DNA of 64,000 nucleotides from Haliclystus octoradiatus (GCA_916610825.1 OU744451.1:2852001-2916000); one strand, 5' to 3'; counted from the stretch's first letter, positions 29,201 to 44,900 are shown. A program made the numbers and translations. The notes: generated by a model from the letters alone, not told the origin.

Positions 29201-32200
29201 ATATGAAATCCTCAAAGTGGATAGGGTAGGTACCTATGATATTGTTGAAGAATATTTCCTGTGTCATCCCTGCGAAAAACAGTTCAGGAATTCATGAACT
29301 GTTCATGAACTCCTGAACTGCTTTCGCAGGGGATGTTTTACTTTCGTTGGAAAGTTTTCAGCAAAGTTTTCATGCTATGTATATGTCCCTACTTATAGTA
29401 TATGTATATGTCTATGTAGGCCTAGAGTGTTGAATTATTTCATGAAATTTATAGAACCTTTCTGCTGTTCATATTATAATGAAACCTGTATATAAAATTC
29501 ACCTGCGTATATAGTGGTCAACTCATCTACTTCTCATAGCTGGCTGCTTTATGCAGGTTTACTTATTATAATGAAATATATTTGTGTTCATATTTTAGGG
29601 TGCTACGTCTGCTGAAATCAGAAAACAATACAGAGAATTAAGTAAAATATACCATCCGGATAAAGAAACTGGAGATTCATTAATGTTTATGAAAATAGCC
29701 AAAGCTTACGAAGCGTAAGTAATCTGAGCTGGATGGATATTTGTTTTAACAGTTGGGAATTCAGGGTTTGATAAAACAGGGGATTTTTTAAGTGAGAGTC
29801 CTGGAAGGCTGGCCACAAATTCAGAGGGAAGGGGAAGAAATATAAATTGTATAAAAGATTTTAATCAGAAGGAAAGTCATTTGTTTTATTTCTTGGAAAG
29901 AGAAGATCGTTAAAACTGTTCTGTTTTTATCATATTTTTTATGACAATAACCGTAAAGTGAAATAAGTGAAAACGTTCACATGATGAATTTATATCGTCA
30001 GTGCAGTTTTTCATTAAACTGCCAAATGTGATGCCTTCCTATTTGACAGCTACAACATCAGAATGATCTAATAAAGAATCCCCCTTGCAAAAAAGAATTA
30101 GAGAGTTCATGAACAGTTGATGAACAATTGATGAACATTTGGGGCCATTTAACGTTCATGAACTCCTGAACTGGTTTTACAGGGGCCTCTGCAGAGATAA
30201 GACAGGTGTCTATCTGCTTCATGGATTAATTTAGTTGTGTAGTATGAATCTTGAAATGATTATTTCAAATCATTATATTTTTACGACATTGGAATGTCTG
30301 TGATGTCAGTCCCTTGGCATGAATAGTTTAGTTTTTAATTTTGATTATTTTCAACCTTAGTTTGACAGATGAAGAATCAAGAAAGAATTGGGAAGAATAT
30401 GGTAATCCAGATGGACCTAAAGGTATGTTTTTTACTGAGGCAATTCCTGGAGTACAAACTACTTGAAATTAAGCTATTATGTACAGTTTTATGATATGTA
30501 AGCTACGACCAGGTCGTGATTGGAAAGATTCAAAGAAATATATTAAATATTATTAAAGGCTAATAACACTTCTTTTTTTTTGGAAATCAACTCATTAAAA
30601 TGCAACAAAATCTATTCAAATTGATCAGCAGTTGATATACTTTTGAGATCAGTTACGTATATATATTCACCATTGGTCAAAACACATTGGAATGTTCATT
30701 GTTATCCCCCCCCTGTTTCATAGACTTTTGTTAAGGGATTATCACACGCTTTCTGTGTTTGTATTTGTACTTACTGCGCAAAGAATGTTGGAAGACGAAA
30801 GTGAAGTAATGAAAGAAATCCTCTCCGACCGGAGTCTTCCGACTTTTATGAGTGTAGTAAATATAGATACAAACATTGGCAAGTGTGTGGTAACCCTTTT
30901 CTAAAATAAAACAAGTTTGTTTATATTGCGAAAGGTCGTTCGCATTTGGCATTAATGATTTAAAAAATTTAATTTCACCTAATTGTTTCTATTTACTAAA
31001 ATGTGCTCAGATTAAATTGAAACCTTGCATGCATATTTTAGTATTTGTCTTCCTTGTATTTTAGCTACTACATTTGGAATTGCACTGCCGTCTTGGATTG
31101 TTGATAAAAAGAATTCGATGTGGGTAAGTTGGATACAAGGAATCCGTATGCCTCTTTTTTGTACCTGTGAGGTGTACCGATCCTGCTAGGCTCTAACAAA
31201 AAACAATCTTTTTTAGATGTCTTTAAAACAGAGTTTGAATCAAATAAGTCCTTTAATAATTGGATAATATTCTAAAACTTCCGTCGTTTGAACAAAGTAG
31301 TCCATCAATAGGTATTCCAAAGAACTGGCACATGTGTAGAACGACCTAGAACCAGGCCTTTGTACCTTGTTTATACAGTCAAACCTGTTATAACGGTCAC
31401 CTCTATACAGCGGCCACCTGTCTATAGTGGTCACTCTTGCAATGTCTAAAATTGTATTTTCTATTGAATCAAACATGTATATAAAGGCCGCCTGTCTATA
31501 ATGGTCAAATTATCTACCTCTCGTAGGCGGCTGTTATATACAGGTTTCACTGTACTTACAAATACATTTGTTTGGCATTCATCAACCACTTTTCACAGTG
31601 ATTATTTCCAGTTGTTTCATCTTGTATTTAATTTTTAACAGGTATTGGCAGCTTATGGATTAGCATTTATGGTGATTCTTCCGATTGTTGTGGTATGTGA
31701 TATTTTTGTTTTATCAAACAATATAATGAAATGTAATATTGAAATACATTTAATGCAGATTCAAACTCTCGATTACCTTACACTGGAGAAGATGTTCGGG
31801 GACTTATTGAACATAAATAATTTAGGTTTTATATAATGTCATTTTATAAATGCAAAATAGAACTTAGTAGTACAGGTGGTATAGCATTCTATTGACACAC
31901 GATGTACAAAAAGCTAAATATCATTTGCTGCAGCGGCTTGTGATTTGTTACCGCTTATTTTGTGACTCACTGCTTGTGTTAATGGAACACATTACAGTTC
32001 TCTTACCAGCCATTCAATTCCAGCATTACCAGCCAAAGGGAGGATTAGCTCAGATCGCAGAGCAATTGAACTTCAGACCTGATCATATCCAATTGACTGT
32101 GGTTCAAATCTGCCAATGGTCAATTCAGCCTTTACTTTATCTAAAACATCAAGCTAGTACCTTCAAAGGATGGCAGATGAAATGGTCCAGATGAATTGCA

Positions 32201-33594
32201 TTGTGAGTAGCTGTGGTGCATCGATGCACATTGACAATCGAAGCATATCTGCCATGAAATCTGTTGAAATTGATCTGCAATGTCGCGGCTGAGATCAATA
32301 AAGAGCATTTTCATGTCATTGCTCTCAGCGAAATGAGACACTCCTATAGAAATAGAGGAGTGGTATGAATGGCTTCGGTAGAGTTCATGGTTGAAAAATT
32401 GCCCATATTTTTGAAGAACACTTTGTCAATAGTTTATGAAAGGTTCATAAAAGTGGGGAATTTCACATCCCTGAAAATGGACAAACTGCTTTTTATGTAC
32501 TGTAGTAAGGCGATATGTATCATAAACAAGCTCTATTATTAATACCCATTTAAGGTTTATGGAGCTTGATTTTAGTTTTTGAATAAACAAGCCTACAACA
32601 ATTATAATTAAAGCTCACTCATCGAATCTGAATAAATAGAGGAAATTTCTATCCAAATTTGATCGGCTTGAATCAGACTATGTTATAATATATGTTATAA
32701 TTCATGTTTGGTTGAGATGTTTTCATAACTCCTGAACCTGTTCAACCTGTTTATCTTCATTTCAGGGTTCATGGTGGTATAAATCAATCCAATTTAGTGC
32801 TGATGAAGTTCTACTTGACACACATCATCTCTATGCCTATTTCTTTCACAAGACACCAAATATGAATGTAAAACGTATGTATTTATTATAGAAACATTCT
32901 ACTTTATCAGCGCCAGATTAACATTTCAGGGCCCCTAAGCACTATGTCTCCAAATGGCCCTAAGATTAGTGTGGCAAGCATCGTTGTGATTGGTGTGGCA
33001 AGTTATCATCTCAGTTTGAATTTTCATAGTCGCCATTTTACTTTAGTCCGAAGAAAAACGATTCACGCAAATATAAAATGTTGTTATTGCAATGGTGGAA
33101 TGATGGTTTTGAAGTATTTAACAGGATTTTAAAAGATTACAAAGGACATTTAAGTATTCTTTGTTTTATCAAACCCATTTTGTTTTGCTGTTTAATGTTT
33201 GTATTTACTTTACACTATTCAAAACAATATCGAATGATGGAAACATTTGTTGAATGTTTACTTTTGAAAACTATTTTTGGAATTGTTGCTATTTTATAAA
33301 TACGGACTGTTCATGAACCCACAAATATATTTATCATGAACTGCTCATGAACAAGTTTTTGAAATGGTTCATGAACTGTTCATGAACTCATGGATTTATT
33401 TCACAGGAGTGATTTCTGATTTCCTGTTTCTCAATCTAGTATTTGTTTAGATATATTTTTCTGGTTATTATCTACTTTGTTATTGTTTTGTCCGGTCAGG
33501 TGCGCTAATGATTTTGGGTGCATCGTTAGAATTTGAAAAAGGACATAATAAAGAAATACAAGAAAGAGAAAGTGATAATGAATACCTGCCAAAG
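26242..33594 (+). CDS. SEC63: SEC63 exons 1-9 (membrane and J-domain part)
   Basis: Exons: 26242-26362, 27365-27470, 29111-29225, 29599-29714, 30361-30422, 31065-31123, 31642-31692, 32766-32874, 33500-33594. All introns are GT-AG. The start ATG at 26242 gives MAMQFEYDDKGTTF, as at the human N terminus, so the start is secure. Exon 2 encodes a Cys-rich CYCPPCM motif seen in invertebrate SEC63 between TM1 and TM2. Exon 4 carries the YHPDK loop needed to stimulate BiP. Exon 9 ends in phase 0. Confidence 0.95.
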
Positions 33595-35889
33595 GTATGA
33601 CATGTTGTTATAATTTTTGATAAGAAAAGTTAACGAAATGATTTTTAAATTTTTATTCTTATTAATTAATTAAATTTTGAAATTTATTATGGTACTATTT
33701 ATATGGGCTAGTTTAGTACAATATACAAAGGATAATAATGTAATAATACAAAGTTGAAATTACAAATTGCCCATATTTTTGAAGATTTTTATTATTTTAT
33801 TATTATCTTTTGTATATTAAAATATTAAAATAGACCATATATATAGTCCTATAATACATTTTAAACTTTAACTTGAAAATGATTGCATGATGCAATCGAA
33901 ACGTTGTTAATTAATATGAACAGGCCTAATAATTTAAAAAAGTTTTGTTGACTTTTCTTATCAATTCAACACAAAAGAAGCTTTTTATAAGTTATAATTT
34001 TTATAATTACAAATTATTTTATTTTATTTATACTGCAATACTATTTCAGCAACCTGTTATCTTTTCGTCTCAATATTATTCAACTCATTTTGTATGCATA
34101 GGCCTACTATGTTTGATGGAGCTGTGAATAGAAAACGCTTTTACTGGCATTAACAAAACAAGAATTACGCATTGAAGGGTTGCCTGGAGGAAAATTAAAT
34201 ATATTTCTACCAATATTTGTAAAACGTTGTCTTACTGATTGAATATAGGGCTCAATGCAAAATATAGAAGCCTCGCCTTGGCGTGAAACTTCAAGTAGCA
34301 AACATGACTGTCTAATTCTCTGACTTTTATTATTTCTGCCAATATTTACTCTCATCTAGACTTTGGTTTATTAATGGTTTAAAATCAAAATATTCGTTCT
34401 CTATCTCAAACTTCTCAATAGATCAGCACCTATTCCCACAACAACACAATTGGAACTACGTAGTAACAAAATTAAACTTGTCATACATCTCTTGAGTCCT
34501 CAATGTAGTACAGCGTTACTTGCTTAATATCCTCTACTCTGGTGCGGATGAACAGTAGGAAATTATAAGGCATGATGGGATATTATTGGAATATGAGGGT
34601 TGGTATGAAAAATGGAAAATAGAAATCAGTTTTATGTAGTAATATTAAGCAAAATGGGACATTGAAAATGGGTATATTAACCGAATTTTGTAATTTTGAA
34701 GTTGATTGTTGCTGAAAGAGGGGCACATGGCCAAAACATTTAGGCCAGCGAAAATGATAGTTTTATTGTAGATTTGATACTTCAAACCTCGAAATAGCTT
34801 GTTTCTATCCAAATTATAATTTTACAGTGTCACCTCGTTAATATCACTACTTTAAATATCACAAACCCTCTAATTTTTGAAACCAGTTTCTATCAAACTC
34901 ATCTAGTTCACTCTGGTTAATATTACAACCTGCTTATTATCACGATTGTGGATGTCACATGACAGTGATATTGACACAGTGTAATAAATAAATTTACCCC
35001 TGCAAAGTACAGTTCAGAAGTTGATGAACAATTTATGAACTTTAAATAGCCATAAAAATTTCTATAAACTATTCATGAACACTTTATCAAATTTAGGGCC
35101 ATTTAACGTTCATAAACTGTTCCTGGACTGTTTTTGGCAGGGGTAGTACTGTTCTTTGAATATGGAGATACCTTTATTGTCCTATGGTTTGATCATCGTA
35201 AATGCTCAAACCTTGACTAGATAATGGTATTGTATCTAAGACAATGGCAGTTATACTTGCAATGCTACCATCTAACTGTTTGTTTTGTTTTGTTTCATCT
35301 ATTGCAGTTAATGAGAGAATTACCCCATTTAAACGAGAAAAATAAAGAACATTGTCTTTCATATCCATATAGTATCAAAACAAGAGTGCTTATTCATTGT
35401 CATTTGATGCGAATTGCATTACCAAACGATGACTTATATAAAGGTATTACAATGTAGAATGTAATTATGTAACCGCTTTGAATAATAGATGGTGTTGGTG
35501 CCCACAGACTGTACATGATTTAAGTTTGTTATCCCCATCTCACTGCCCCTGTGAATGCAACTCATGAATAAAGTTTGTAAAACATTAATAATTGGGCAAT
35601 TAAAAGATACACATGCATGAACTAGTTCATGAACTGTTCATGAGTTGTTTATAAGATATTCATCAACTCTTCATACTTTGTGCGTGGGATGTTTCCACTG
35701 CTATTTTCGTATTATTTTTTATCTCAATCTATCTCTTACAGACTTACAATATATATTATCAAAATGTTCATATCTTCTAAAAGATATGATCAACATTGTC
35801 AATCAGTTAACTGCACTTGGCAAAGCTGAACAAGGTAAAATTTGCGTTATTTGTTTTATTTATTTATTTATTTATTAATTTATTTATTT

Positions 35890-35928
<39 letters not shown>

Positions 35929-38900
35929 TATGTATTTATCAAATACAACAAAGACCCAGGATCTTTATGGATTAATAATACACAAAGCGTAACAAAACAC
36001 AAGCCCATAGAGACACGTTGGCATATGTGTATCTTCGCATATTTCTTTGACTCATCAAAATATCCGCCAGAACTGTACCACCGAGAGAACTTCCAGGCTC
36101 TGAGAAATTTTCATCAAGTAGTATATCGCCATATATAAAACTTTGTTTAATACCCCTGCGACAAACAGCGCAGGAGTTCATGAACAATTAATGAAAAAGT
36201 TCATTAAAATTGGGCCATTTAACGTTCATGAACTATTCATGAACTTCTGAACTATTTTTCGCAAGGGTTTTTTTTTCTTTTTACATGCATTTATTTACTT
36301 ATATTTTTTATATTCTTCTTTGATTGATCTTTTAACACTTGATATTCATAAGATATTTATGCGTTGAGCAGATCAATATATCTTCCTGTTTCATTTAATT
36401 TAAAGTTGCGAATTCACCTAAATTGGATACATTAGAAAATGTAATGAAGGTCTCTGGAATGATTGTCCAAGGTATTTGGGAAGGAAAATCACAGTTTCTA
36501 ATGCTACCACATATCACACCAGAGCATATGCGACATTTTGTCTCTAAAAAGGTAATTTTGAAGAATATATTCTGCAAGATACTGTGTCGTATTGACCCAT
36601 AGTTACGGTAGGTGGGATTAGTGATTAACCGGTTAAATTTTCCAAATAGGATAACGTACAACCCCTGAAAAAATTAATTAGCTTCATGAACAGTTTTTGA
36701 ATGTTAAATGGCCCAATTTTCATGAACAGCTAATAAACAGTTTGTGAACGTTAAATGGTCCTGTTTCATGAACTTTTTTCATAAACTATTCATGAACTTT
36801 TCATGAAAATTGGGCCATTTAACGTTCATTGATTATTGGTATTAAGTGATAGAGAAGTAGCGTAATAAGCCGATATCGATAATTTTCCAATAATTATTAA
36901 AATGGCAGGCTATCGGCAAAAACCGATACTGATACAATTTAGCAGCTCATCCTCAGTCCATGTGAGCGTTGAAATGTCTTGTTCTTGAGGAATGTTTCAT
37001 GGAAGTATAGCAACTTAACTTTCATGAACACACTCTCATAATTTGTTACAGCTTTTGTGTCTTTGTTTTTCAACTTTTCACATAACAAAATAGGAATCAT
37101 ATTAATCAATTTTTAATTGAATAAAATTTATTTTTAATCAACAGCGCTCTATTAAGACTTTAAGACAATTTGTTGAAATGAAAAATGACGAAAGACGGTA
37201 AGTACTGAATAATTAATTCAGTCTATGTACCAAATCTTATTATTTATCTTATGTAACTATTATTTGTGGATACTTCTATGAATAAGACTCACCCGGCAAG
37301 CACAAGTAGTTGTTTATTGGGAAATATAAACAAACTTACACACAAATGAATAAGATGATTATTGCACCAACGAAGAATCGAACCGTGACCTCCCGCGCAA
37401 AATGTGGGCACATTGCAACTGATCTACCAATGCACAGTGTACTTTAATGCAACAAAATAAACCAAGATATCTGTTTTATGAAGATGTTCTGAGCACAATG
37501 ATGATGAAAAAGGGCTGCAAAGGCTGTCACAATGTGTAGGATTGTAGGAATCTGGTTTGCGGAAAGCCAGCACAAATCCAGATTTTCAATTATCAAGATT
37601 TATTTCCTGATTCAAAATTATGATTTTTAGATTTAGAATTTTGATAATGTCCAAAATAAGTTTAATTCTCTGTAATCATCCCTGTCAAGTTTAAGTAAAC
37701 CACTTCAATTAATTGGGTGTTACTTCATTACTTTTTCACATTGTCAGGGTCTAATGAAGGCTGTGAGCCTGGCAACAGAGGTTTGCAGAAAGCTAGAAAT
37801 ATTTAGAAGGAAAAAAAGCTGTTGTATTCAAAATCTGAATAATTAATTAACATTTTCTGGGAGATTTGTCGATAAAGTTTAGGATTTCAGGAAGAAATAA
37901 GATTTTGTCTGAACTTGCCGTGTGCAGATATGAAAAAATTAAGGCATACTTAAGCAAGATCTGATAAAAGGTTCAGCCTTCTGAAATCTTAGAGACAATT
38001 CAACATTTTATTCTGAATATTTTTGTTGAATTTTGACCAATAAATCATAAAAATGTCATTTTTCTTCTGAATATTTTTGTTGAGGTTTGACCAATAAATC
38101 ATAAAAATATCATTTTTCTTCTGAATTTGCTCTAGCCTTCTGGAATCTAGGATTACAGGATAACTACTTTGTCGGACCCTGCACTTAGGTATCAGAGGAT
38201 ATTGAGTATTTCTTATTCCTTTTATGAAATAATCTGTCTGTTTCGTGCAGGATGATGCTAAGAAATCTATCTGATGATCAGTATCAAGATATTTTAAATG
38301 TCTGTTGGTCTCTCCCTCAGATGGAAACATCTGTAAGAGCAACAGGTATGTAACACATGATTGTAGACCTTTTTATTTTACAGTGAAACCTGTATATAAT
38401 GGCCAGCTACGAGAGGTAGCTGAATTGACCATTATAGACAGGTGGCCTTTATATACAGGTTTGATTCAATAGAAAATACTATTTTAGACATTGCAAGAGT
38501 GACCACTATAGACAGATGGCCGCTTTATAGAGGTGACCGTTATAACAGGTTTGACTGTATAAGATTTTAAGACAACCCAGTATGTACACAAGACATTTTA
38601 CAATTTTATTACAGTGAAACCTGTGTAATAGGTAAATTGACCACTATAGACAGGTGGCCTTTATATAATAAATGGATTTATTCAATAAAAAATATTATTT
38701 CAGACCTACCAACAGTGACCACTATAGACAAATGGTCGCTGTATAGAAGTCACCATTATAACAGATTTGACTGTTTTGCCTTGGCATGCTGCCCTTACGC
38801 AATTTCTGTGATACCATTGATGAACTTTCATATCAACATAAGCATTAGGTCAGACCCAATTTTATGTGTGTAAATATACACTTAAGGTACTGGGAGACAC

Positions 38901-41900
38901 ATTCAAAGCACAAAGTTAGTTGTCTGGCTACTCACTGCACGTTGCTTATTATAATAAGGATAGTACCGGTAAACCGGTATCACCCTATTGAAGGCGCCCG
39001 TACCACTCTTTTATTTCTAGAGGAGTGGCTCTTATTCGTTAAGAGCAATGATTGTAAATTCTCTTTACGATCTTAACTGGGACACTGCAGACCAATTTCA
39101 ACAGATCTCATGAAAACTAGGCCTTAATTGTCAATGCACAACGATGTGCGCAGCTACTCACAATGCAATTCTATCTGAACCATTCCACCCACCATCAGAA
39201 TATGGAACTTATTTGATGTTTTAGATAATTTCAAAGTCAATGCTGTCAGTTGACCTTAAGGGGATTTGAACCACTGTCTTTTTCTAAAACTTGACTTTAT
39301 CGAAAACATCAAATGACTACCATTTAAGGATGACTGATGAAATTGTCCAGAGGGAATTGTATGGTGAGTAGCTGCAAGTATATGCTCATTGACGACCGGG
39401 GTCTATCTCCTCAGAAATCTGTTGAAATTGATCTGCAGTGCCGCGGCTGAGATCAATGAAGACCCTTTAAGTTGCACATATTAAAGCATTGATATTTAAT
39501 ATTGAATCTACACTATTTTCGATCAGTCATTTTTTCCAAACTCGGAACGATAGTCTGAATGACAAGAAGCCTTACAATAGGGAAAGGACAATTGAGAACT
39601 TTGAAAAATCGTATCTCCTTTTGCGCAGAATCAAAAGTTTTTATCGTCCAAGTCAGCTATGTCTACACCTTTGGGACACCTTTTCTGCTTGAAACGAGCT
39701 AATTTAACAGGGAAACACATGATATACATGGATATTTGGTAGAGTGAAACCTGTATATAACGACCAGCTACGAGAGGTAGATAAATTGACCACTATAGAC
39801 AGGTGGCCTTTATATACAGGTTTGATTCAATTGAAAATACTATTTTTAGACATTGCAAAAATGACCACTATAGACAGGTGGCCGCTGTATAGAGGTGACC
39901 GTTATAACAGGTTTGGCTGTAATTGAAATAGCATTTAGCGTCTGTAGAAAAAGCCTCAGGTACCTGACAAACACCTGTCACAAATGGAGGTGATGTGTGC
40001 GTAAAACTAGCTGATCCTATCTTCTGTGTTAATAGGACACTATGCATCATACCCCATAAATATACACAATGATTAATCCTATTTATAATTATTTTAGTTC
40101 TGGATGAGACTGATTCTCACATCATCACTGCTGGTTCAATTGTGACTGTTAAAGTGACGTTAAAAAGACGTTCTCTTGGAGTAAGTTGATTTGATTACAT
40201 GATTTCATTTGTTGTTGATTTATTCACATCAATCATTACGTTAGATACAACAATAATAATAACTTCAAATACATACAAGTCATGATTGTTGGGTTTTACA
40301 ATGCCATCCATGCAATGAAAAGACCAAGATGGTCCAAGGCAGTTCTTTAATTCGAATAGCACTACATTTGATAAGTTCATTAAGAAAAACAGCTTGTACA
40401 AATACTTACGGTATCTTAATTTTTTTTATCATAGGACTTTTTGAAGATGGATTCATCAGAGCCAATTACAACTCACGTTGAAGAAGATGACGAAGAAACA
40501 CCAACTCAAAAGGTTATTTTGATGTTTTGTTAAACGTTTGTGACAATGTTTGTCTAAACATTTGGACTTGCTTAATATTTCCCTTTACGTTCAACTGATA
40601 AGTGTAACATTTGCAATAGCATTTGTGTAGTGGCTCGCATGAGACGTTTTGTATCTGTTCCGTGAATTGTCATGCTGTAGACTCTTCGTTCCCTTATATC
40701 TCTGTCCTTCCTCCTGTAAACATACCTGTCTAAATATATCTACTCATACCTATATTATTTTAAGTCTGTCTACTTTATTCAATGTCTGTAGATATATATG
40801 GTTTTGACCTGTACAAATGTACAGTTGTCTACTACAATTGAACTTGCTTAATAATTCCCTTTATGTGCAACTGATAAGTGGTGCATTGGATGAGATTGGG
40901 GTATTAAAATGTTCGTATAGAAAACGAAATATGGGACAAGCAAACTTAATGGGGATTTTTAGGCATGTGGGATAATATATGAGGGGAACATTGAGCCTGT
41001 TATATTGTATTTCAATGACGCCAATGATGACATCTCGCTGCTGGGTTTGATAAAAACATTTTTTTTTGTTCGTTTGCAATGATTTATTTTCCTATTTAAC
41101 AATCAAACTTATATTTGCCTTTAGCTGCAACTAATAAGTCAGGAATTAAATAATATAGGATATTAAGAGTTTATATGGGAATGGAATATAAAAACCAGGT
41201 AACCATAGTGATATGAATCTTTTTGATTGTATTGTATCTCAATGTTACAACTCATCAGGGGTTTGATAAAATGGGAGATTCTTTGATTCAGAGAGTCCTA
41301 GAAGGAGGAAAGAAAGCTTGCATGAACATTTTTAAAAATGTTAGAGGATTCTTAGTGCATTATCAATATTTTTACCTAATTGTTTTGTTTGCTTGATTAG
41401 GAGCCTGTTATACCACCCAAAGCATGGCAAAATAAAAATAAACGCAAAGTGAAAAAGGTTAAACCAAATAAACAACAGCAAGCCAAGAAGAAACCAAAGC
41501 CGCTGAAAAAGAAACCGGAGGTAAATATATGAATTAAATGCGAAAGCCTGTGTGTGTGATTTATGTGATCCAGTTGTCCTCTGTTTTCTTAGTGGGTTTT
41601 CAAGGAAGAAATATTTTTACCTTCTGGTTATATCCTAGAGAGACTGTGGTTCGTATAGAAAATGTGCACCAATTGCTTTGTAAAGTAACTTTTATTCAAT
41701 TCAGACCTAACTTGGATCTGATCTCAAATCTCTATATTAAACATTCTACACCTCTATATGCTGTTGTGAGCACTTAGAGATGACTTAAGCACAAGGGCTG
41801 ATGTGAGAACCTCTATAATTAAAGTGAGATTAATTATTTCTGTTCAAAATACCACAGATTTATTCAAGGGTTACCACATACTTGCCATGTTTGTATTCAT

Positions 41901-44900
41901 ATTTACTAAACGAGAAAATGTTTTATGATTTATTCAAGGTTCATATGCTGATCTGTTGTTGTATTTCTAAACCAATCAGATTGATGATACGTTGCTTTGA
42001 TTTGATATGTTTTATTAGGATAATGAAAATGAAAAAGAAGACGATGAGAATAATGGTGATAATGATGGTACAGTGGAAGAAATTGATCCTGAAACGGGAG
42101 AAGTTAAAGAAGACGAGTCAGATAATGACAGCAAAGAAAGGTATCTTCAAAATTTTCTTAAGAACAATTGAAGCTTGCATTGAAACTAAAAAATCACAAA
42201 TGCTGTCATGACTCAGCTATGACGAAAGGTAACCCGGGTAAACAAGAACATTACTTCGAATCAGGGTTCAATGATTCAAGTTTTTCTTATATTTGACACA
42301 ACATTTGTAATAATTTACGACCATATTACACTATATTCCTTATAGTTTACAACCACATTAATTAGATAATCGGACAATGTTTTCTTAATTGTGCGTTGCT
42401 CTTTTATGTCAAGCTCGTAGTACAACAAAAATATTACCTTACTCATACTTCAACTTTTATTTTGATGTTGTACCAATTTTAATGTCATGAAAATTTTACC
42501 TGAAAATTCCATTTTACATATTTTCGCAATGATATTTAAGCAAAGAAATAACCAGGTTTCTGGACTTGGTCAAACTTTTGGCATATAATTTTACAACTAT
42601 TTAACCAGATGACAATGATGTTAATTTAAGTTGATGTTAAATTGTCTGTATTTCATAGACCTTATTTTGAAGATTCATAATCTGTTCATAAACCTGATAT
42701 ATATAACATGGTATATATAGTTCATGAAAATTGGGTCATTCAGAATGAATTATTTTCACTATTTACGCGACACAACTACTGAAATGATTGCTATAGCTAT
42801 ATGGGCTCTGTATAGAGTTGATATTTATGATTGTGTTTATTATTCCAGTCAAGATAACGATAACGGCAATGAAACAGATGATAATGCTGACGATGAAGAA
42901 TGGAAAACGCTTCAAGCTGATGTTGAAAAACCAGAAGCAATTCTTGTTCAAAAAGATAAAGAAAGTCATCTTGTTCATGCACCGTATTATCCTCTGGTAA
43001 GAACCCTGACCTTTATCAGCTTTTCTATTTAATTGCTCAGCTGATGGTGAGTCATGATGCCTTTGTTCTCTCTTCTCGTTACCCATATCACATTCATCAA
43101 GTATATATAAAAAAATAAAACAGTTATTTTGGGGAACTCCAGGACTCGAATGGGACCCACGTATGTCTTCCTGGAACCCAGTTGAATCATTCCCGTCGTT
43201 GCGATGTCCTAGGTTCAGATGCATGTGATGTCATTTTTTTTACAGGAAAAACGCGAACATTGGTGGGTGTATGTTGTCAACCGTAAAACACAAACGTTAG
43301 TTACATTACCATATTTGGTAACCGGCCTTAAAATAGAAGAGGAAGTAAGTAGAATGGTTATCAAATTCTTTGTAATCATCTAAAATCCAGATTGAATCTC
43401 TATCCAACATGCTAGATCAAGATAATGATTCAGACATGAGAATTTTCACACTATTTCCACACTTGTAAACACAGATTATAACGACCAGATACGGCACTGA
43501 AAGTCGAATTCATTGTATTTTCGAATTCAATTGTTCTCGGCGGCCATTATGTTTGTTGCCTCTCGATGACCTGGCTGCAGTTACTCGCTAAAATCGCAAC
43601 GGAAAAACACGATAAATTTGCACCTATTTTAAGGGCAAATTACATGTTTCTTTTGCGCCCAATTTTCATGCTAAAGGAAAGTAACAGGAAAGCATATCTT
43701 CTAGTTTGAGATGGTCGCTTGATAATGGTTTATTGTGNNNNNNNNNNNNNNNNNNNNNNNNNNNNNNNNNNNNNNNNNNNNNNNNNNNNNNNNNNNNNNN
43801 NNNNNNNNNNNNNNNNNNNNNNNNNNNNNNNNNNNNNNNNNNNNNNNNNNNNNNNNNNNNNNNNNNNNNNNNNNNNNNNNNNNNNNNNNNNNNNNNNNNN
43901 NNNNNNNNNNNNNNNNNNNNNNNNNNNNNNNNNNNNNNNNNNNNNNNNNNNNNNNNNNNNNNNNNNNNNNNNNNNNNNNNNNNNNNNNNNNNNNNNNNNN
44001 NNNNNNNNNNNNNNNNNNNNNNNNNNNNNNNNNNNNNNNNNNNNNNNNNNNNNNNNNNNNNNNNNNNNNNNNNNNNNNNNNNNNNNNNNNNNNNNNNNNN
44101 NNNNNNNNNNNNNNNNNNNNNNNNNNNNNNNNNNNNNNNNNNNNNNNNNNNNNNNNNNNNNNNNNNNNNNNNNNNNNNNNNNNNNNNNNNNNNNNNNNNN
44201 NNNNNNNNNNNNNNNNNNNNNNNNNNNNNNNNNNNNNGCACCTATTCCCACAACAACACAATTGGAACTACGTAGTAACAAAATTAAACTTGTCATACAT
44301 CTCTTGAGTCCTCAATGTAGTACAGCGTTACTTGCTTAATATCCTCTACTCTGGTGCGGATGAACAGTAGGAAATTATAAGGCATGATGGGATATTATTG
44401 GAATATGAGGGTTGGTATGAAAAATGGAAAATAGAAATCAGTTTTATGTAGTAATATTAAGCAAAATGGGACATTGAAAATGGGTATATTAACCGAATTT
44501 TGTAATTTTGAAGTTGATTGTTGCTGAAAGAGGGGCACATGGCCAAAACATTTAGGCCAGCGAAAATGATAGTTTTATTGTAGATTTGATACTTCAAACC
44601 TCGAAATAGCTTGTTTCTATCCAAATTATAATTTTACAGTGTCACCTCGTTAATATCACTACTTTAAATATCACAAACCCTCTAATTTTTGAAACCAGTT
44701 TCTATCAAACTCATCTAGTTCACTCTGGTTAATATTACAACCTGCTTATTATCACGATTGTGGATGTCACATGACAGTGATATTGACACAGTGTAATAAA
44801 TAAATTTACCCCTGCAAAGTACAGTTCAGAAGTTGATGAACAATTTATGAACTTTAAATAGCCATAAAAATTTCTATAAACTATTCATGAACACTTTATC

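Larger units (their letters stand above)
34426..43737. repeat. First copy of the 9.3-kb duplicated block
   Basis: 9312 bases that recur at 44238-53545 (9308 bases). The right edge coincides with the last base before the N run. In the parts I compared, the only differences were one TTAT unit in the microsatellite near 35880-35900 (one more here) and G at 36267 against T at 46075. It contains SEC63 exons 10-20. Confidence 0.95.

Noticed and set aside
31240..31476. Minus-strand 78-codon frame containing IENTILDIARVTTIDRWPLY
   Set aside because: The same peptide-like string recurs at every family A MITE; it is the translated MITE, not a gene.
42763..43224. Minus-strand frame of 153 codons (and 52571-53032)
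   Set aside because: It is antisense to SEC63 exon 19, whose Asp/Glu-rich codons leave the reverse strand open.
43666..44339. Six frames of about 190 codons across the gap
   Set aside because: Almost entirely N; no coding meaning.
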